This document shows, piece by piece, positions 1 to 6,258 of a stretch of DNA of 6,548 nt. A program made the position numbers and the translations under genes. This DNA comes from Bacteroidota bacterium. GTDB taxonomy: Bacteria; Spirochaetota; Spirochaetia; JABMQR01. How positions within the stretch are numbered: position 1 is the stretch's first letter; every line of letters begins with the position of its first letter. The stretch spans positions 1 through 6,548 of the forward strand of contig JABMQR010000198.1 in NCBI GenBank assembly GCA_013202335.1, in the 5' to 3' direction. The notes below the pieces were generated by a model. The model ran no database searches. It saw only the letters and a list, made by a program, of their open reading frames with translations, and was not told where the DNA came from.

Positions 1-936
1 ATATTCCTTATTCGCCAAAGCCAAAGCAACTTCATGGCTAATTGAACCGGCATTGGTCAGAATTTCATATTCACTGAACTTTAAAAAGGCATTCAGCTTT
101 TCAATCCAGTCTTTCATATACATTGGAATAGTACGAACAGCCTGTAATTCCGCAAAATCCAGATACATCGTGACGATACGGTTTAGATGATCAAGCTCCT
201 GTTTGTTCAAATAATTTTTAGCAGTGAAAACGTCACTTGGCATAACTTTACCTTTGGGTCCTTTTCGCCATGATGTTAATCCCATGTTTAGTTTAGTGCT
301 ATCTGCCCGTTTGACGACAATTTCAGCGGCAGTTTGCCCGGTAATGGCAAAGTGTAGTTTGTTTTGAACTGTGGCAAAAAATATTTTCGTATCTTCTGCC
401 TTACCAGAATAATCAATCGAAGTTGCATAAATATCTGTAATTTTTTGATACGCCATTCTTTCGCTTGCGCGAATATCCCTGATTTCTTCAAGCAAATCAT
501 CGAAAAACCTAGTACTGAATCGGGAACCGTATTTAAAGCGGTCGCTGTCGATGGCGAAACCTTTATGTATATATTTCTGGAGAATGGTGACTGCCCATTG
601 TCTGAATTGCGTGCCGCGCTCCGAATTTACCCGGTAACCAACAGCAATGGTGGTTTCAAGGGAATAGCATGTGATTTTTCTGGTAACCGTTCTATTTCCT
701 TCGACTTGAACTACCGAGAATTCCTCGGCAGTTGCCGATTCGTCGAGTTCTTTTTCTTGATATATGTTTTTAAGATGAAGCGAGATGTTGTCAGCAGTGC
801 ATCCAAAAAGTTCCGCCATTCTTTTTTGAGGCATCCAGATATTTTCATTAGCGTATAACACCTCTATATTAACACCCCCCTCAGGGGTCTGATATATGGC
901 AATCTGATTGTCTGGTATTTTCTTAATTTCTTTCAT
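1..936 (-). CDS. rhuM: RhuM family protein, 3' end beyond the window
   Basis: An uninterrupted minus-strand frame of 312 codons runs from ATG at 936 through the left edge. The protein matches the RhuM (virulence_RhuM) family as I know it. An N-terminal part (about residues 11-125) has a helix-turn-helix-like stretch, WMPQKRMAELFGCTADNIS (34-52), followed by GYRVNSERGTQFRQWA (100-115). A second conserved part (about 132-312) contains DRFKYGSRFSTRFFDDLLEEI, KIFFATVQNKLHFAITGQTA and ASSOCIATED blocks such as GLTSWRKGPKGKVMPSDVF (219-237). Family members are usually about 330-345 residues, so only a short tail should be missing. AAGGA lies 7 bases before the ATG, and the start overlaps the RAYT stop as ATGA, suggesting coupled translation. 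RhuM was named from Salmonella SPI-3. Homologues are frequent beside type I R-M genes, but the biochemical role is unknown. The family call is firm and the function is not. Confidence 0.9.
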   Translation of the reverse strand, partial: MKEIKKIPDNQIAIYQTPEGGVNIEVLYANENIWMPQKRMAELFGCTADNISLHLKNIYQEKELDESATAEEFSVVQVEGNRTVTRKITCYSLETTIAVGYRVNSERGTQFRQWAVTILQKYIHKGFAIDSDRFKYGSRFSTRFFDDLLEEIRDIRASERMAYQKITDIYATSIDYSGKAEDTKIFFATVQNKLHFAITGQTAAEIVVKRADSTKLNMGLTSWRKGPKGKVMPSDVFTAKNYLNKQELDHLNRIVTMYLDFAELQAVRTIPMYMKDWIEKLNAFLKFSEYEILTNAGSISHEVALALANKEY

Positions 937-1535
937 GGCATTTTCCTTGTTGGTGTATTGCTGCCTGTCTGTGTGTCGGATAATTGTTCATAATATTTAT
1001 CATCCTGCCATTTCAGGGGATTATTTTGTATATATTCTAATATGTGATAACAGGATTTTTCATTACGGATAATGTGTTCGTAATAATTGCGTTGCCATAA
1101 TTTTTTGTTAAACCGTGACCACCTATTATTTTTCACACCCCGAATATATTCATTGGTGGTCAATGATTTAAATGCCCCCACCACATCCCCAACCGTAGGG
1201 GCAATCCCTTGTGGTTGCCCTGTTGTTGGTTGTTGTTTCGTATTTTGGGTACCCACAAGGGGTACCCCTACGAATTTAACAATTCCATGAAAATGGTTGG
1301 GCATGACGATAAATTCATCTGCTTTGATGTTATCAAAACGATATATCAATTCCTGCCATTGACGTTCAATCATGATCCCTGGGTCGTTTAAAATCATTTC
1401 CCTATTTTCAATTCTTCCAAATAAACACAATCGGTTTTGCGTGCAAATTGTGATGAAATATGATCCCGCCTGAGAATAATCATATCCTTTTAATCGAATG
1501 GATCTGCAATGATGGATATCGGGGTTGTAATTCAT
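933..1535 (-). CDS. RAYT-type Y1 (HUH) transposase
   Basis: This is a 200-residue single-strand DNA transposase of the Y1 superfamily, in the REP-associated tyrosine transposase (RAYT, COG1943) branch. The opening HHCRSIRLKGYDYSQAGSYF (8-27) and FITICTQNR (27-35) are typical of that branch. The metal-binding HUH motif is MPNHFHG (78-84, H81 and H83). The nucleophile lies in WQRNYYEHIIRNE (147-159, Y151 or Y152), followed by YIQNNPLKW (168-176). Between the two catalytic parts is a Gln/Thr/Pro/Gly linker (about 89-116) that the DNA encodes with two REP-like hairpins. The start overlaps the hsdS stop and the stop overlaps the rhuM start, both as ATGA. Only a weak GGG lies 7 bases upstream of the ATG, so expression probably depends on coupling from hsdS. 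All key residues are present and no frameshift is seen, so the enzyme may be active. There are no flanking insertion-sequence ends, as expected for a RAYT. Confidence 0.88.
   Translation of the reverse strand: MNYNPDIHHCRSIRLKGYDYSQAGSYFITICTQNRLCLFGRIENREMILNDPGIMIERQWQELIYRFDNIKADEFIVMPNHFHGIVKFVGVPLVGTQNTKQQPTTGQPQGIAPTVGDVVGAFKSLTTNEYIRGVKNNRWSRFNKKLWQRNYYEHIIRNEKSCYHILEYIQNNPLKWQDDKYYEQLSDTQTGSNTPTRKMP
1194..1272. repeat. Inverted pair of REP-like hairpins inside the RAYT gene
   Basis: On the plus strand, GTAG (1195-1198) is followed by a 6-bp stem, GGGCAA (1199-1204) with TTGCCC (1215-1220). On the minus strand, GTAG (1271-1268) is followed by a perfect 7-bp stem, GGGTACC (1267-1261) with GGTACCC (1253-1247). 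The two units face each other, are diverged copies sharing GTAGGGG and CCCTTGTGG, and are separated by a 26-base spacer. GTAG at the foot of a hairpin is the known signature of E. coli-type REP sequences recognised by the RAYT enzyme, and an inverted pair resembles a BIME. The whole unit is read in frame as RAYT residues about 89-114. Whether other copies exist in the genome cannot be seen here. Confidence 0.75.
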
Positions 1536-2722
1536 ATTTTAACCCGGACTTCCCCACTCATAAATTTAGGCAGGAGGTTGTCGCGGAGATTTTCTAAAAT
1601 TGAAATTTGTAAATAATTTCTTTCTATTTTATTCCAAAAACCATGACATATAACTGAAAAATCATCCAGTGTTTCTTGTCGAGGATTATGAAACTCAAGT
1701 TTTTTTAAATCTTCTGGTTTTAAGGAAGGATATGTTGAGGTAGATCCTTCTGCTATGGAATGTAAATATTCTGTCATTTCAGATGTTGTGAGAAAAACAT
1801 ACACAAAATATGGATTAATTTTATTACATGTAATAACGCAGTAGCCAGTAGAAACAATAAGATTATTATCTGGATTTCTTATTATCCCATAATGTTTTTG
1901 ATTGGGTCTTACAGTTGAAATTAAAATATCGTTATGTTTTACAAGTCTTTTTGCCCTACTAGGAACTTGCTTCAATAATAAATACTGTAAATCATTTATC
2001 TTCCCTTCTGTTAACGAACTCGTATCTAGGTATTTAATTTCAAGAATATTGGAATTTTTCTTCAGCGATAACTTATTCATTGTAACAAAGTCCCCAAGTT
2101 TCACTAATTTCCAATCCTCCTCCGCCTCTTCAACAAACCACTGTCTAAATAGTGTCTCAGCCATGGCTTCAAGGGTTTTGTTCTGGCGGTGGAGGAGATC
2201 TATTTTATCATCAAGGCTTGATAATACCCCGGCTATTGCTTTTTGTTCCGGGAGAGGGGGGAGATACAAAGGAATAGTCTCAACAATCTTCCTTGCAGCA
2301 ATATTAATTTGAACAGATCCATGAGATACTTGAGTCAATAAATTTAAACCTTTCTTTGATGATAAAAAATAATATAGAAATAGCAGGTCAATATTCTTTG
2401 TATTTGGTCTTAAAATCAGAAGTGCTTGGCTAATAATACCTTTAGGATCATTTTCAGTAATTATTGAAATTTTCCCTACTGTACCTGAACAACTTATTAT
2501 TAAATCATTGGTTTCAACTTGAAATCTCTTAAGCTCTTCGAATTTTTCATCATCTATGAAATATCTAAATTTCCTTTCTCCATAGATAGCATTTTTTTGT
2601 TCGTAGACAGGGACCCCAACTTTCTTCATTTCTCCTCTTTTCAAAGCAGACCCAAAAGGTCCTCGGATATATCCTTTATCTCCAAGCACATCTTTCAGAT
2701 TACAATCTCTCCACTCACTCAT
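1532..2722 (-). CDS. hsdS: Type I restriction-modification specificity subunit HsdS
   Basis: HsdS (396 residues) recognises the bipartite target of the type I enzyme and docks two HsdM subunits. The two-fold architecture is clear. Target recognition domain 1 spans about 1-150, with SCSGTVGKI at 77-85. The central conserved helix region runs about 150-197, with LPPLPEQKAIAGVLSSLDDK and AMAETLFRQWF. Target recognition domain 2 spans about 203-340, with DILISTVRPNQ at 265-275. The distal conserved helix region runs about 342-394, ending ENLRDNLLPKFMSGEV. Length is normal for the family. I start it at 2722 because this ATG overlaps the upstream stop as ATGA, has AAGGTG 8 bases upstream, and gives the usual short N-terminus (MSEWRDCNLKDVL). 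A longer frame to 2794 would only read the ORF6N gene out of frame. The DNA target cannot be predicted from the sequence. Confidence 0.95.
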   Translation of the reverse strand: MSEWRDCNLKDVLGDKGYIRGPFGSALKRGEMKKVGVPVYEQKNAIYGERKFRYFIDDEKFEELKRFQVETNDLIISCSGTVGKISIITENDPKGIISQALLILRPNTKNIDLLFLYYFLSSKKGLNLLTQVSHGSVQINIAARKIVETIPLYLPPLPEQKAIAGVLSSLDDKIDLLHRQNKTLEAMAETLFRQWFVEEAEEDWKLVKLGDFVTMNKLSLKKNSNILEIKYLDTSSLTEGKINDLQYLLLKQVPSRAKRLVKHNDILISTVRPNQKHYGIIRNPDNNLIVSTGYCVITCNKINPYFVYVFLTTSEMTEYLHSIAEGSTSTYPSLKPEDLKKLEFHNPRQETLDDFSVICHGFWNKIERNYLQISILENLRDNLLPKFMSGEVRVKI

Positions 2723-3630
2723 ACTCGCTTCACCTTCTTCAGATTTTCCAGCATACCCACTGCTTCCATATCCATCTTCGAAAAAGCAAACCACTTTTTA
2801 CCCAGATCTTTCAGTGAAGCTCCGAAATGGTACAATTCAATGTTGTCCAGAATCAGAAACCGGTCGTGAGAAACTGAAAACTCTTTCACCTCTACCGGTG
2901 AATATTGTTTATTGAATTTTTTTATATCAAGTGTAAGTTGTTTAGAAATATTCTTTGTCAGAAGTGTAACAGAGACTCCTTTTTTTCTTTTCTCAAACAA
3001 AGTCAGAACCGTATCATCAACATAGTTATCGATTAAAACGATTGATTTTTTAGCAGAACGAATAAGATCCGAGACAAACTTCCAGGCATCAAAAATTTGC
3101 CCATCGTAGAAGATGCCTTGTTTGGGTTGTATCTCTCTTGCTTCAATGGCATCTAAAATAGCGTCAATTTTATTGTCGGTTTCTAACTGCTTGATATCAC
3201 TTGCAATCTGTTTTTGTTCAATGTTATTAATTCTCTGAAAAAAGCTTGCATTTTGAGAGATGAATTTTCTCATTTCCACAAAAGCATCTATAATTTGTAT
3301 GCTAATTTTAACAGCAGTTTCACTACGGAGAACAGCAGAAAGCATTGATACACCCTGTTCTGTAAAAGCATAGGGATTAACAGAAGAATGCTTAAGGTTT
3401 TTGAACCGGTCGCAATTTGCGACCACTTCATTTCTTTCATCATCATTGAGTTGAAATCGAAATTTCATTGGGAATCGGGTTATATTTCTTTTTATCTGCT
3501 CATTAAGCCTTTTGTTTTCAACCTGATACAGTTCCGCTAAATCTCTATCGATCATCACTTGCAAACCACGTATGGAAAAGATAAGATTTTGAATATTTTC
3601 TATTGGAATTATTTGCTTTTTATCACTCAT
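2719..3630 (-). CDS. ORF6N domain protein with C-terminal PLD-like domain
   Basis: This 303-residue protein sits between hsdM and hsdS. Residues about 9-100 form an ORF6N domain, a DNA-binding-type module related to phage KilA-N/antirepressor proteins, with IRGLQVMIDRDLAELYQVENK (around 20-40), NITRFPMKFRFQL and PYAFTEQGVSMLSAVLRS. A predicted helical or coiled-coil stretch follows (about 110-165). The C-terminal part (about 170-290) looks like a phospholipase D-type fold: a beta strand SIVLIDNYVDD (196-206), then HDRFLILD (255-262) and YHFGASLKDLGKKWFAF (267-283). The usual HxK is HxR and only one such motif is present, so nuclease activity is doubtful. The start at 3630 overlaps the hsdM end by 8 bases, with GAG 7 bases upstream. 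An ATG at 3642 would add four residues and cannot be excluded. The role is unknown. A regulatory or anti-phage accessory function is inference from context. Confidence 0.88.
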   Translation of the reverse strand: MSDKKQIIPIENIQNLIFSIRGLQVMIDRDLAELYQVENKRLNEQIKRNITRFPMKFRFQLNDDERNEVVANCDRFKNLKHSSVNPYAFTEQGVSMLSAVLRSETAVKISIQIIDAFVEMRKFISQNASFFQRINNIEQKQIASDIKQLETDNKIDAILDAIEAREIQPKQGIFYDGQIFDAWKFVSDLIRSAKKSIVLIDNYVDDTVLTLFEKRKKGVSVTLLTKNISKQLTLDIKKFNKQYSPVEVKEFSVSHDRFLILDNIELYHFGASLKDLGKKWFAFSKMDMEAVGMLENLKKVKRV

Positions 3631-5218
3631 ATAAATTCTCATTTTTCAGCCCCGTCTGTGTGCCTCTCACAGGCAGGTCGATTTTTGCAAGATTTTCCAG
3701 TATCAGTTTGTTTAACTTTTCCTCTTCTTTTAGCTGTTCCTCAAACTCCGCTTTCAGCTTACTAAAACGCTCATTGAAGTCAAAATCATCCTCTTCCTCA
3801 GCAAGACCTACATATCGTCCGGGGGTGAGTACATAATCAAGTTCTCTCACCCGCTCGACACTTGCAGAATTGCAGAAACCCTTTACATCCTCATAATCTC
3901 CGTCTGGATTTCTCCAGTTATGATAGGTTTCAGTAATCTTTGAAATATCTTCTTTGGTAAACTCTTTCGTTCTTCTATTTATGAGATATCCCAGGTTTCT
4001 GGCATCGATAAACAGGATTTCATCAGTTCTATTCCGCAGTCTCCCATTAGCCTTGTTCCTACTGAGAAACCAGAGGCTTGCCGGAATCTGGGTGTTGAGA
4101 AATAGTTTTGCCGGTAGATTGACGATACAATCGACTAAGCGAGCTTCAATCAGTGCTTTCCTAATATCCCCTTCTCCGGAAGTTTTTGAGGTTAAAGAGC
4201 CTTTTGCTAACACAAACCCCGCTTGTCCATTAGGGTTCAAATGATAGATAAAATGCTGTATCCATGCGTAATTCGCATTCCCTGAAGGGGGTGCACCATA
4301 TTGCCATCTTCCATCTTTTCGTAAGAGATCCCCACTCCAGTCACTATCATTAAATGGTGGATTGGCTATTACATAATCAGCTTTGAGGTCTTTATGTGCA
4401 TTATTCAGAAAAGATCCCTCATTATTCCATTTTACCTGGGAGCTATCGATTCCTCTAATAGCCAGATTCATCTTTGCCAATCTCCAGGTAGTCTGGTTAC
4501 TCTCCTGACCAAAGATGGAGATGTCATTAATCTTACCTTGATGATTTTCAACGAACTTTTCAGATTGTACGAACATGCCGCCGGAACCACAACAGGGATC
4601 AAAGACTCTTCCTTTATAGGGTTCCAGCATTTGAATAAGCAACTCAACTACGCTTCTAGGCGTATAGAACTGGCCTCCCTTCTTTCCTTCAGCAAGTGCA
4701 AATTCACCCAGAAAATATTCAAACACATGGCCGAGAATATCAGCACTTCGCGCTTTAGCAGTACCCAATGCAATATTACCTACAAGATCTATCAAACCAC
4801 CCAGATTGGTAGTATCAAGATTTCCCCGGGCAAAGACTTTCGGTAACACATTCCGTAATGATGGATTTTCTTTCTCAATAGCATCCATGGCATCATCAAC
4901 AATTTTCCCGATACCAGGCTGTTTTGCTTTCGCCTGCAGAAACGTCCACCGGGATATTACGGGAACATAAAAGACATTCTCAGCTTTATATTCATCCTTA
5001 TCCTCAGAATCAGCGCCAGCGTATTCCCCTTCCCCCAGTAATAGTTTTGTATGCAGCTCTTCAAAAGCATCAGAGATATATTTAAGGAATATCAGCCCAA
5101 GAACAATATGCTTATATTCTGCAGCATCAATATTCTTTCTCAGCTTATCGGCAGCTTTCCAGAGTTGTTGTTCAATGGGTTCGTTGGTATTGTTGTTATT
5201 ATTATTTGTTTTTGCCAT
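3623..5218 (-). CDS. hsdM: Type I restriction-modification DNA methyltransferase subunit HsdM
   Basis: HsdM (531 residues) transfers methyl groups from S-adenosylmethionine to adenine N6 at the site chosen by HsdS. The N-terminal HsdM domain (about 14-150) begins IEQQLWKAADKLRKNIDAAE and includes HIVLGLIFLKYISDAFEE. The catalytic domain starts with GGQFYTPRSVVELLIQML (181-198), followed by SAM-binding motif I DPCCGSGG (207-214) and catalytic motif IV NPPF (286-289), a normal N6-adenine set. The C-terminus is a charged helical region (about 474-510) of the sort that contacts HsdS. I choose ATG 5218 because GGAG lies 6 bases upstream. An in-frame ATG at 5254 lacks such support and would add MEYISGKNLETC. 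A six-asparagine run (residues 5-10) comes from a trinucleotide tract. It heads the five-gene array and is intact. Confidence 0.96.
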   Translation of the reverse strand: MAKTNNNNNNTNEPIEQQLWKAADKLRKNIDAAEYKHIVLGLIFLKYISDAFEELHTKLLLGEGEYAGADSEDKDEYKAENVFYVPVISRWTFLQAKAKQPGIGKIVDDAMDAIEKENPSLRNVLPKVFARGNLDTTNLGGLIDLVGNIALGTAKARSADILGHVFEYFLGEFALAEGKKGGQFYTPRSVVELLIQMLEPYKGRVFDPCCGSGGMFVQSEKFVENHQGKINDISIFGQESNQTTWRLAKMNLAIRGIDSSQVKWNNEGSFLNNAHKDLKADYVIANPPFNDSDWSGDLLRKDGRWQYGAPPSGNANYAWIQHFIYHLNPNGQAGFVLAKGSLTSKTSGEGDIRKALIEARLVDCIVNLPAKLFLNTQIPASLWFLSRNKANGRLRNRTDEILFIDARNLGYLINRRTKEFTKEDISKITETYHNWRNPDGDYEDVKGFCNSASVERVRELDYVLTPGRYVGLAEEEDDFDFNERFSKLKAEFEEQLKEEEKLNKLILENLAKIDLPVRGTQTGLKNENLYE

Positions 5219-5224
5219 GCATGT

Positions 5225-5228
5225 CTCC
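5225..5228 (-). promoter_or_regulatory. Ribosome binding site of hsdM
   Basis: GGAG on the minus strand lies 6 bases before ATG 5218. It is the best Shine-Dalgarno match near any candidate hsdM start and decides against the upstream ATG at 5254. Confidence 0.7.
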
Positions 5229-5350
5229 AGATTTTTTCCCGAAATATATTCCAAGAATGAGGTTGTATTTCATTCAAGATAATAAGGAAGTTCAATTATT
5301 CACAAATCAATACTACACTAAAACTATCTAAACACCTATAAAAACTCTTT

Positions 5351-5379
5351 ATAATTAAGGATTTTTTGGTTTGATGCAA
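5351..5379 (-). promoter_or_regulatory. Candidate sigma70-like promoter of the hsd operon
   Basis: TTGCAT (5379-5374) is followed after 17 bases by AATTAT (5356-5351), or after 16 by TAATTA, within a very AT-rich stretch about 130 bases before hsdM. The match to TTGACA/TATAAT is partial, and such matches are common by chance in AT-rich DNA. The location is sensible but the exact site is a guess. Confidence 0.25.
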
Positions 5380-5651
5380 TTTCTATTTCTGAAATATGCG
5401 TCAATATGTATTTGTATCCGAATAACTTCACCATACTTTGCACGGGGTGTGATAGAAGAACTGGCCTTGTAAAAGAATCTGCTGCTATATGTCTCGATCA
5501 GAATCGAGTACTGCGTTACAGTTTCGAATCCTATTCCAATACCTCAACATTTGTAATGTCGCTCGGGGGGATGGTTAAACCATTGCCAGAAAAACAAGTA
5601 TTAGCTGCATCTGCAGCTTCCAGCTCATTGCAACCAGAATAAGTCAGAGTA

Positions 5652-5670
5652 CTACCGGCAAAGCCGGTAG
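5652..5670 (-). repeat. IS200 right-end subterminal hairpin
   Basis: A perfect 8-bp stem with a 3-base loop (CTACCGGC-TTT-GCCGGTAG in transposase orientation) lies about 30 bases after the tnpA stop. The shared core with the left-end hairpin marks it as the right-end TnpA site. Confidence 0.75.
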
Positions 5671-5679
5671 CTTGAGGAG

Positions 5680-5696
5680 GCCCCCTTAAAGGGGGC
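5680..5696 (-). repeat. Stem-loop just after tnpA
   Basis: In transposase orientation GCCCCCT-TTA-AGGGGGC gives a 7-bp G+C-rich stem starting 2 bases after the tnpA stop. It resembles a terminator but lacks a T-run, so it may instead slow or pause transcription, protect the mRNA 3' end, or help shape the right end of the element. It overlaps the segment complementary to the tnpA leader. Confidence 0.5.
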
Positions 5697-5698
5697 TA

Positions 5699-6148
5699 CT
5701 ACATATCTATATCATCATCTGCAAAATGTAGATCTCCCTGTAGCTGTTGATCCAACTTCTCCTGATTCCTGATATACTCTCGTATCATCTTCTCATCCAA
5801 TCCTACGGTACTCACACAGTACCCTCTCACCCAGAAATGCAAATTCGTAAACCCTTTCTTGCGTCCCAGCATTTCCCTATGAATTCGTATCGCACTCTTC
5901 CCTTTCAGATATCCAATCACCATTGCTACACTATACTTCGGGGGAATCGATACACACAGATGTATATGATCCACCATCGCATGCCCTTTTAATAATTCTA
6001 CCCCTTTCTGTCTGCACAGATCTCTGATTATTATTCCTACCCGTTCTCTTCTTTTTCCGTACAATACTTTCTGCCGATACTTCGGAACGAATACCACGTG
6101 ATGCTTACATTCCCACTTCGTATGTGCTAAGCTTCTCCAATCTTTCAT
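5699..6148 (-). CDS. tnpA: IS200 family transposase TnpA
   Basis: This 149-residue protein has the usual length of IS200 transposases (about 150). These act as dimers that cut and rejoin single-stranded DNA through a 5'-phosphotyrosine link. The N-terminus has CKHHVVFVPKYRQKVLYGK (14-32). The HUH motif is HAMVDHIHL (56-64, H61 and H63). Then come SVAMVIGYLKGKSA (73-86) and LHFWVRGYCVSTVG (103-116). The nucleophile is Y125 in the YxxxQ motif EYIRNQEK (124-131). The acidic tail HFADDDIDM completes the protein. The start at 6148 has AAGGAG 5 bases upstream, but that site is paired in a leader stem, so translation is expected to be low. All catalytic residues are present and the frame is intact, so the element may still be active. 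Confidence 0.95.
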   Translation of the reverse strand: MKDWRSLAHTKWECKHHVVFVPKYRQKVLYGKRRERVGIIIRDLCRQKGVELLKGHAMVDHIHLCVSIPPKYSVAMVIGYLKGKSAIRIHREMLGRKKGFTNLHFWVRGYCVSTVGLDEKMIREYIRNQEKLDQQLQGDLHFADDDIDM

Positions 6149-6149
6149 T

Positions 6150-6199
6150 AGTACTCCTTGGTGAATTCCTCCCCTTCGGGAGCCTCCTCAAGGAGTACT
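6150..6199 (-). promoter_or_regulatory. Leader stem-loop covering the tnpA ribosome binding site
   Basis: AGTACTCCTTG (minus strand 6199-6189) pairs perfectly over 11 bp with CAAGGAGTACT (6160-6150). The latter arm contains the AAGGAG Shine-Dalgarno of tnpA, and the ATG follows at 6148. The loop holds a second small hairpin, CTCCC-GAAG-GGGAG (6182-6169). Sequestering the ribosome binding site in a leader stem is a known self-limiting feature of IS200 from Salmonella. Here the stem is seen directly, and the repression is inferred from that precedent. Confidence 0.78.
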
Positions 6200-6241
6200 T
6201 TATACTATCTTCGCTTCTCTCGGCAGAGCCTCTTCAAGTCT

Positions 6242-6258
6242 CACCGGCAGAGCCGGTG
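6242..6258 (-). repeat. IS200 left-end subterminal hairpin
   Basis: A perfect 7-bp stem with a 3-base loop (CACCGGC-TCT-GCCGGTG in transposase orientation) lies about 95 bases upstream of tnpA. It is the matching partner of the right-end hairpin and probably the TnpA binding site at the left end. A partial echo (GGCTCTGCCGAG) lies just inside at about 6230-6219. Confidence 0.75.

Larger units (their letters stand above)
5219..5640. other. Intergenic region between hsdM and the IS200 element
   Basis: No convincing gene is present. The part near hsdM (about 5255-5400) is very AT-rich and should carry the promoter. The part from about 5400 to 5640 is visibly richer in G+C and holds competing short frames on both strands: a 78-codon plus-strand frame at 5406-5642 without a ribosome binding site, and several minus-strand frames broken by stops. 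It may be a decayed gene or a scar of an earlier insertion. A small hairpin, CTCGAT-CAGA-ATCGAG, lies at 5493-5508 with no T-run after it. Confidence 0.5.

Noticed and set aside
364..858. 164-codon plus-strand frame
   Set aside because: It lies wholly antisense to the rhuM gene, whose minus-strand frame is continuous and matches a known family. The plus frame has no recognisable motif.
1194..1272. CRISPR-like repeats
   Set aside because: There are only two units, in inverted orientation, with one short spacer and inside a coding sequence. The GTAG-hairpin form fits REP sequences, not CRISPR.
2723..2794. N-terminal extension of hsdS to an ATG at 2794
   Set aside because: The extra 24 codons read the end of the ORF6N gene out of frame. 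The start at 2722 has the ATGA overlap and a plausible ribosome binding site.
3954..4846. Plus-strand frames of 96 and 150 codons
   Set aside because: Both are shadows antisense to the well-conserved catalytic part of hsdM.
5493..5508. Hairpin CTCGAT-CAGA-ATCGAG as operator or terminator
   Set aside because: A lone 6-bp stem is common by chance and has no T-run, and it is not near a supported promoter.
5406..5642. 78-codon plus-strand ORF between hsdM and IS200
   Set aside because: There is no Shine-Dalgarno, no recognisable domain, and it is opposite in strand to everything else. It is reported only as part of the intergenic region.
5680..5696. Rho-independent terminator after tnpA
   Set aside because: The stem is strong but no T-run follows on the minus strand (CTCCTCAAGC), so I list it only as a stem-loop.
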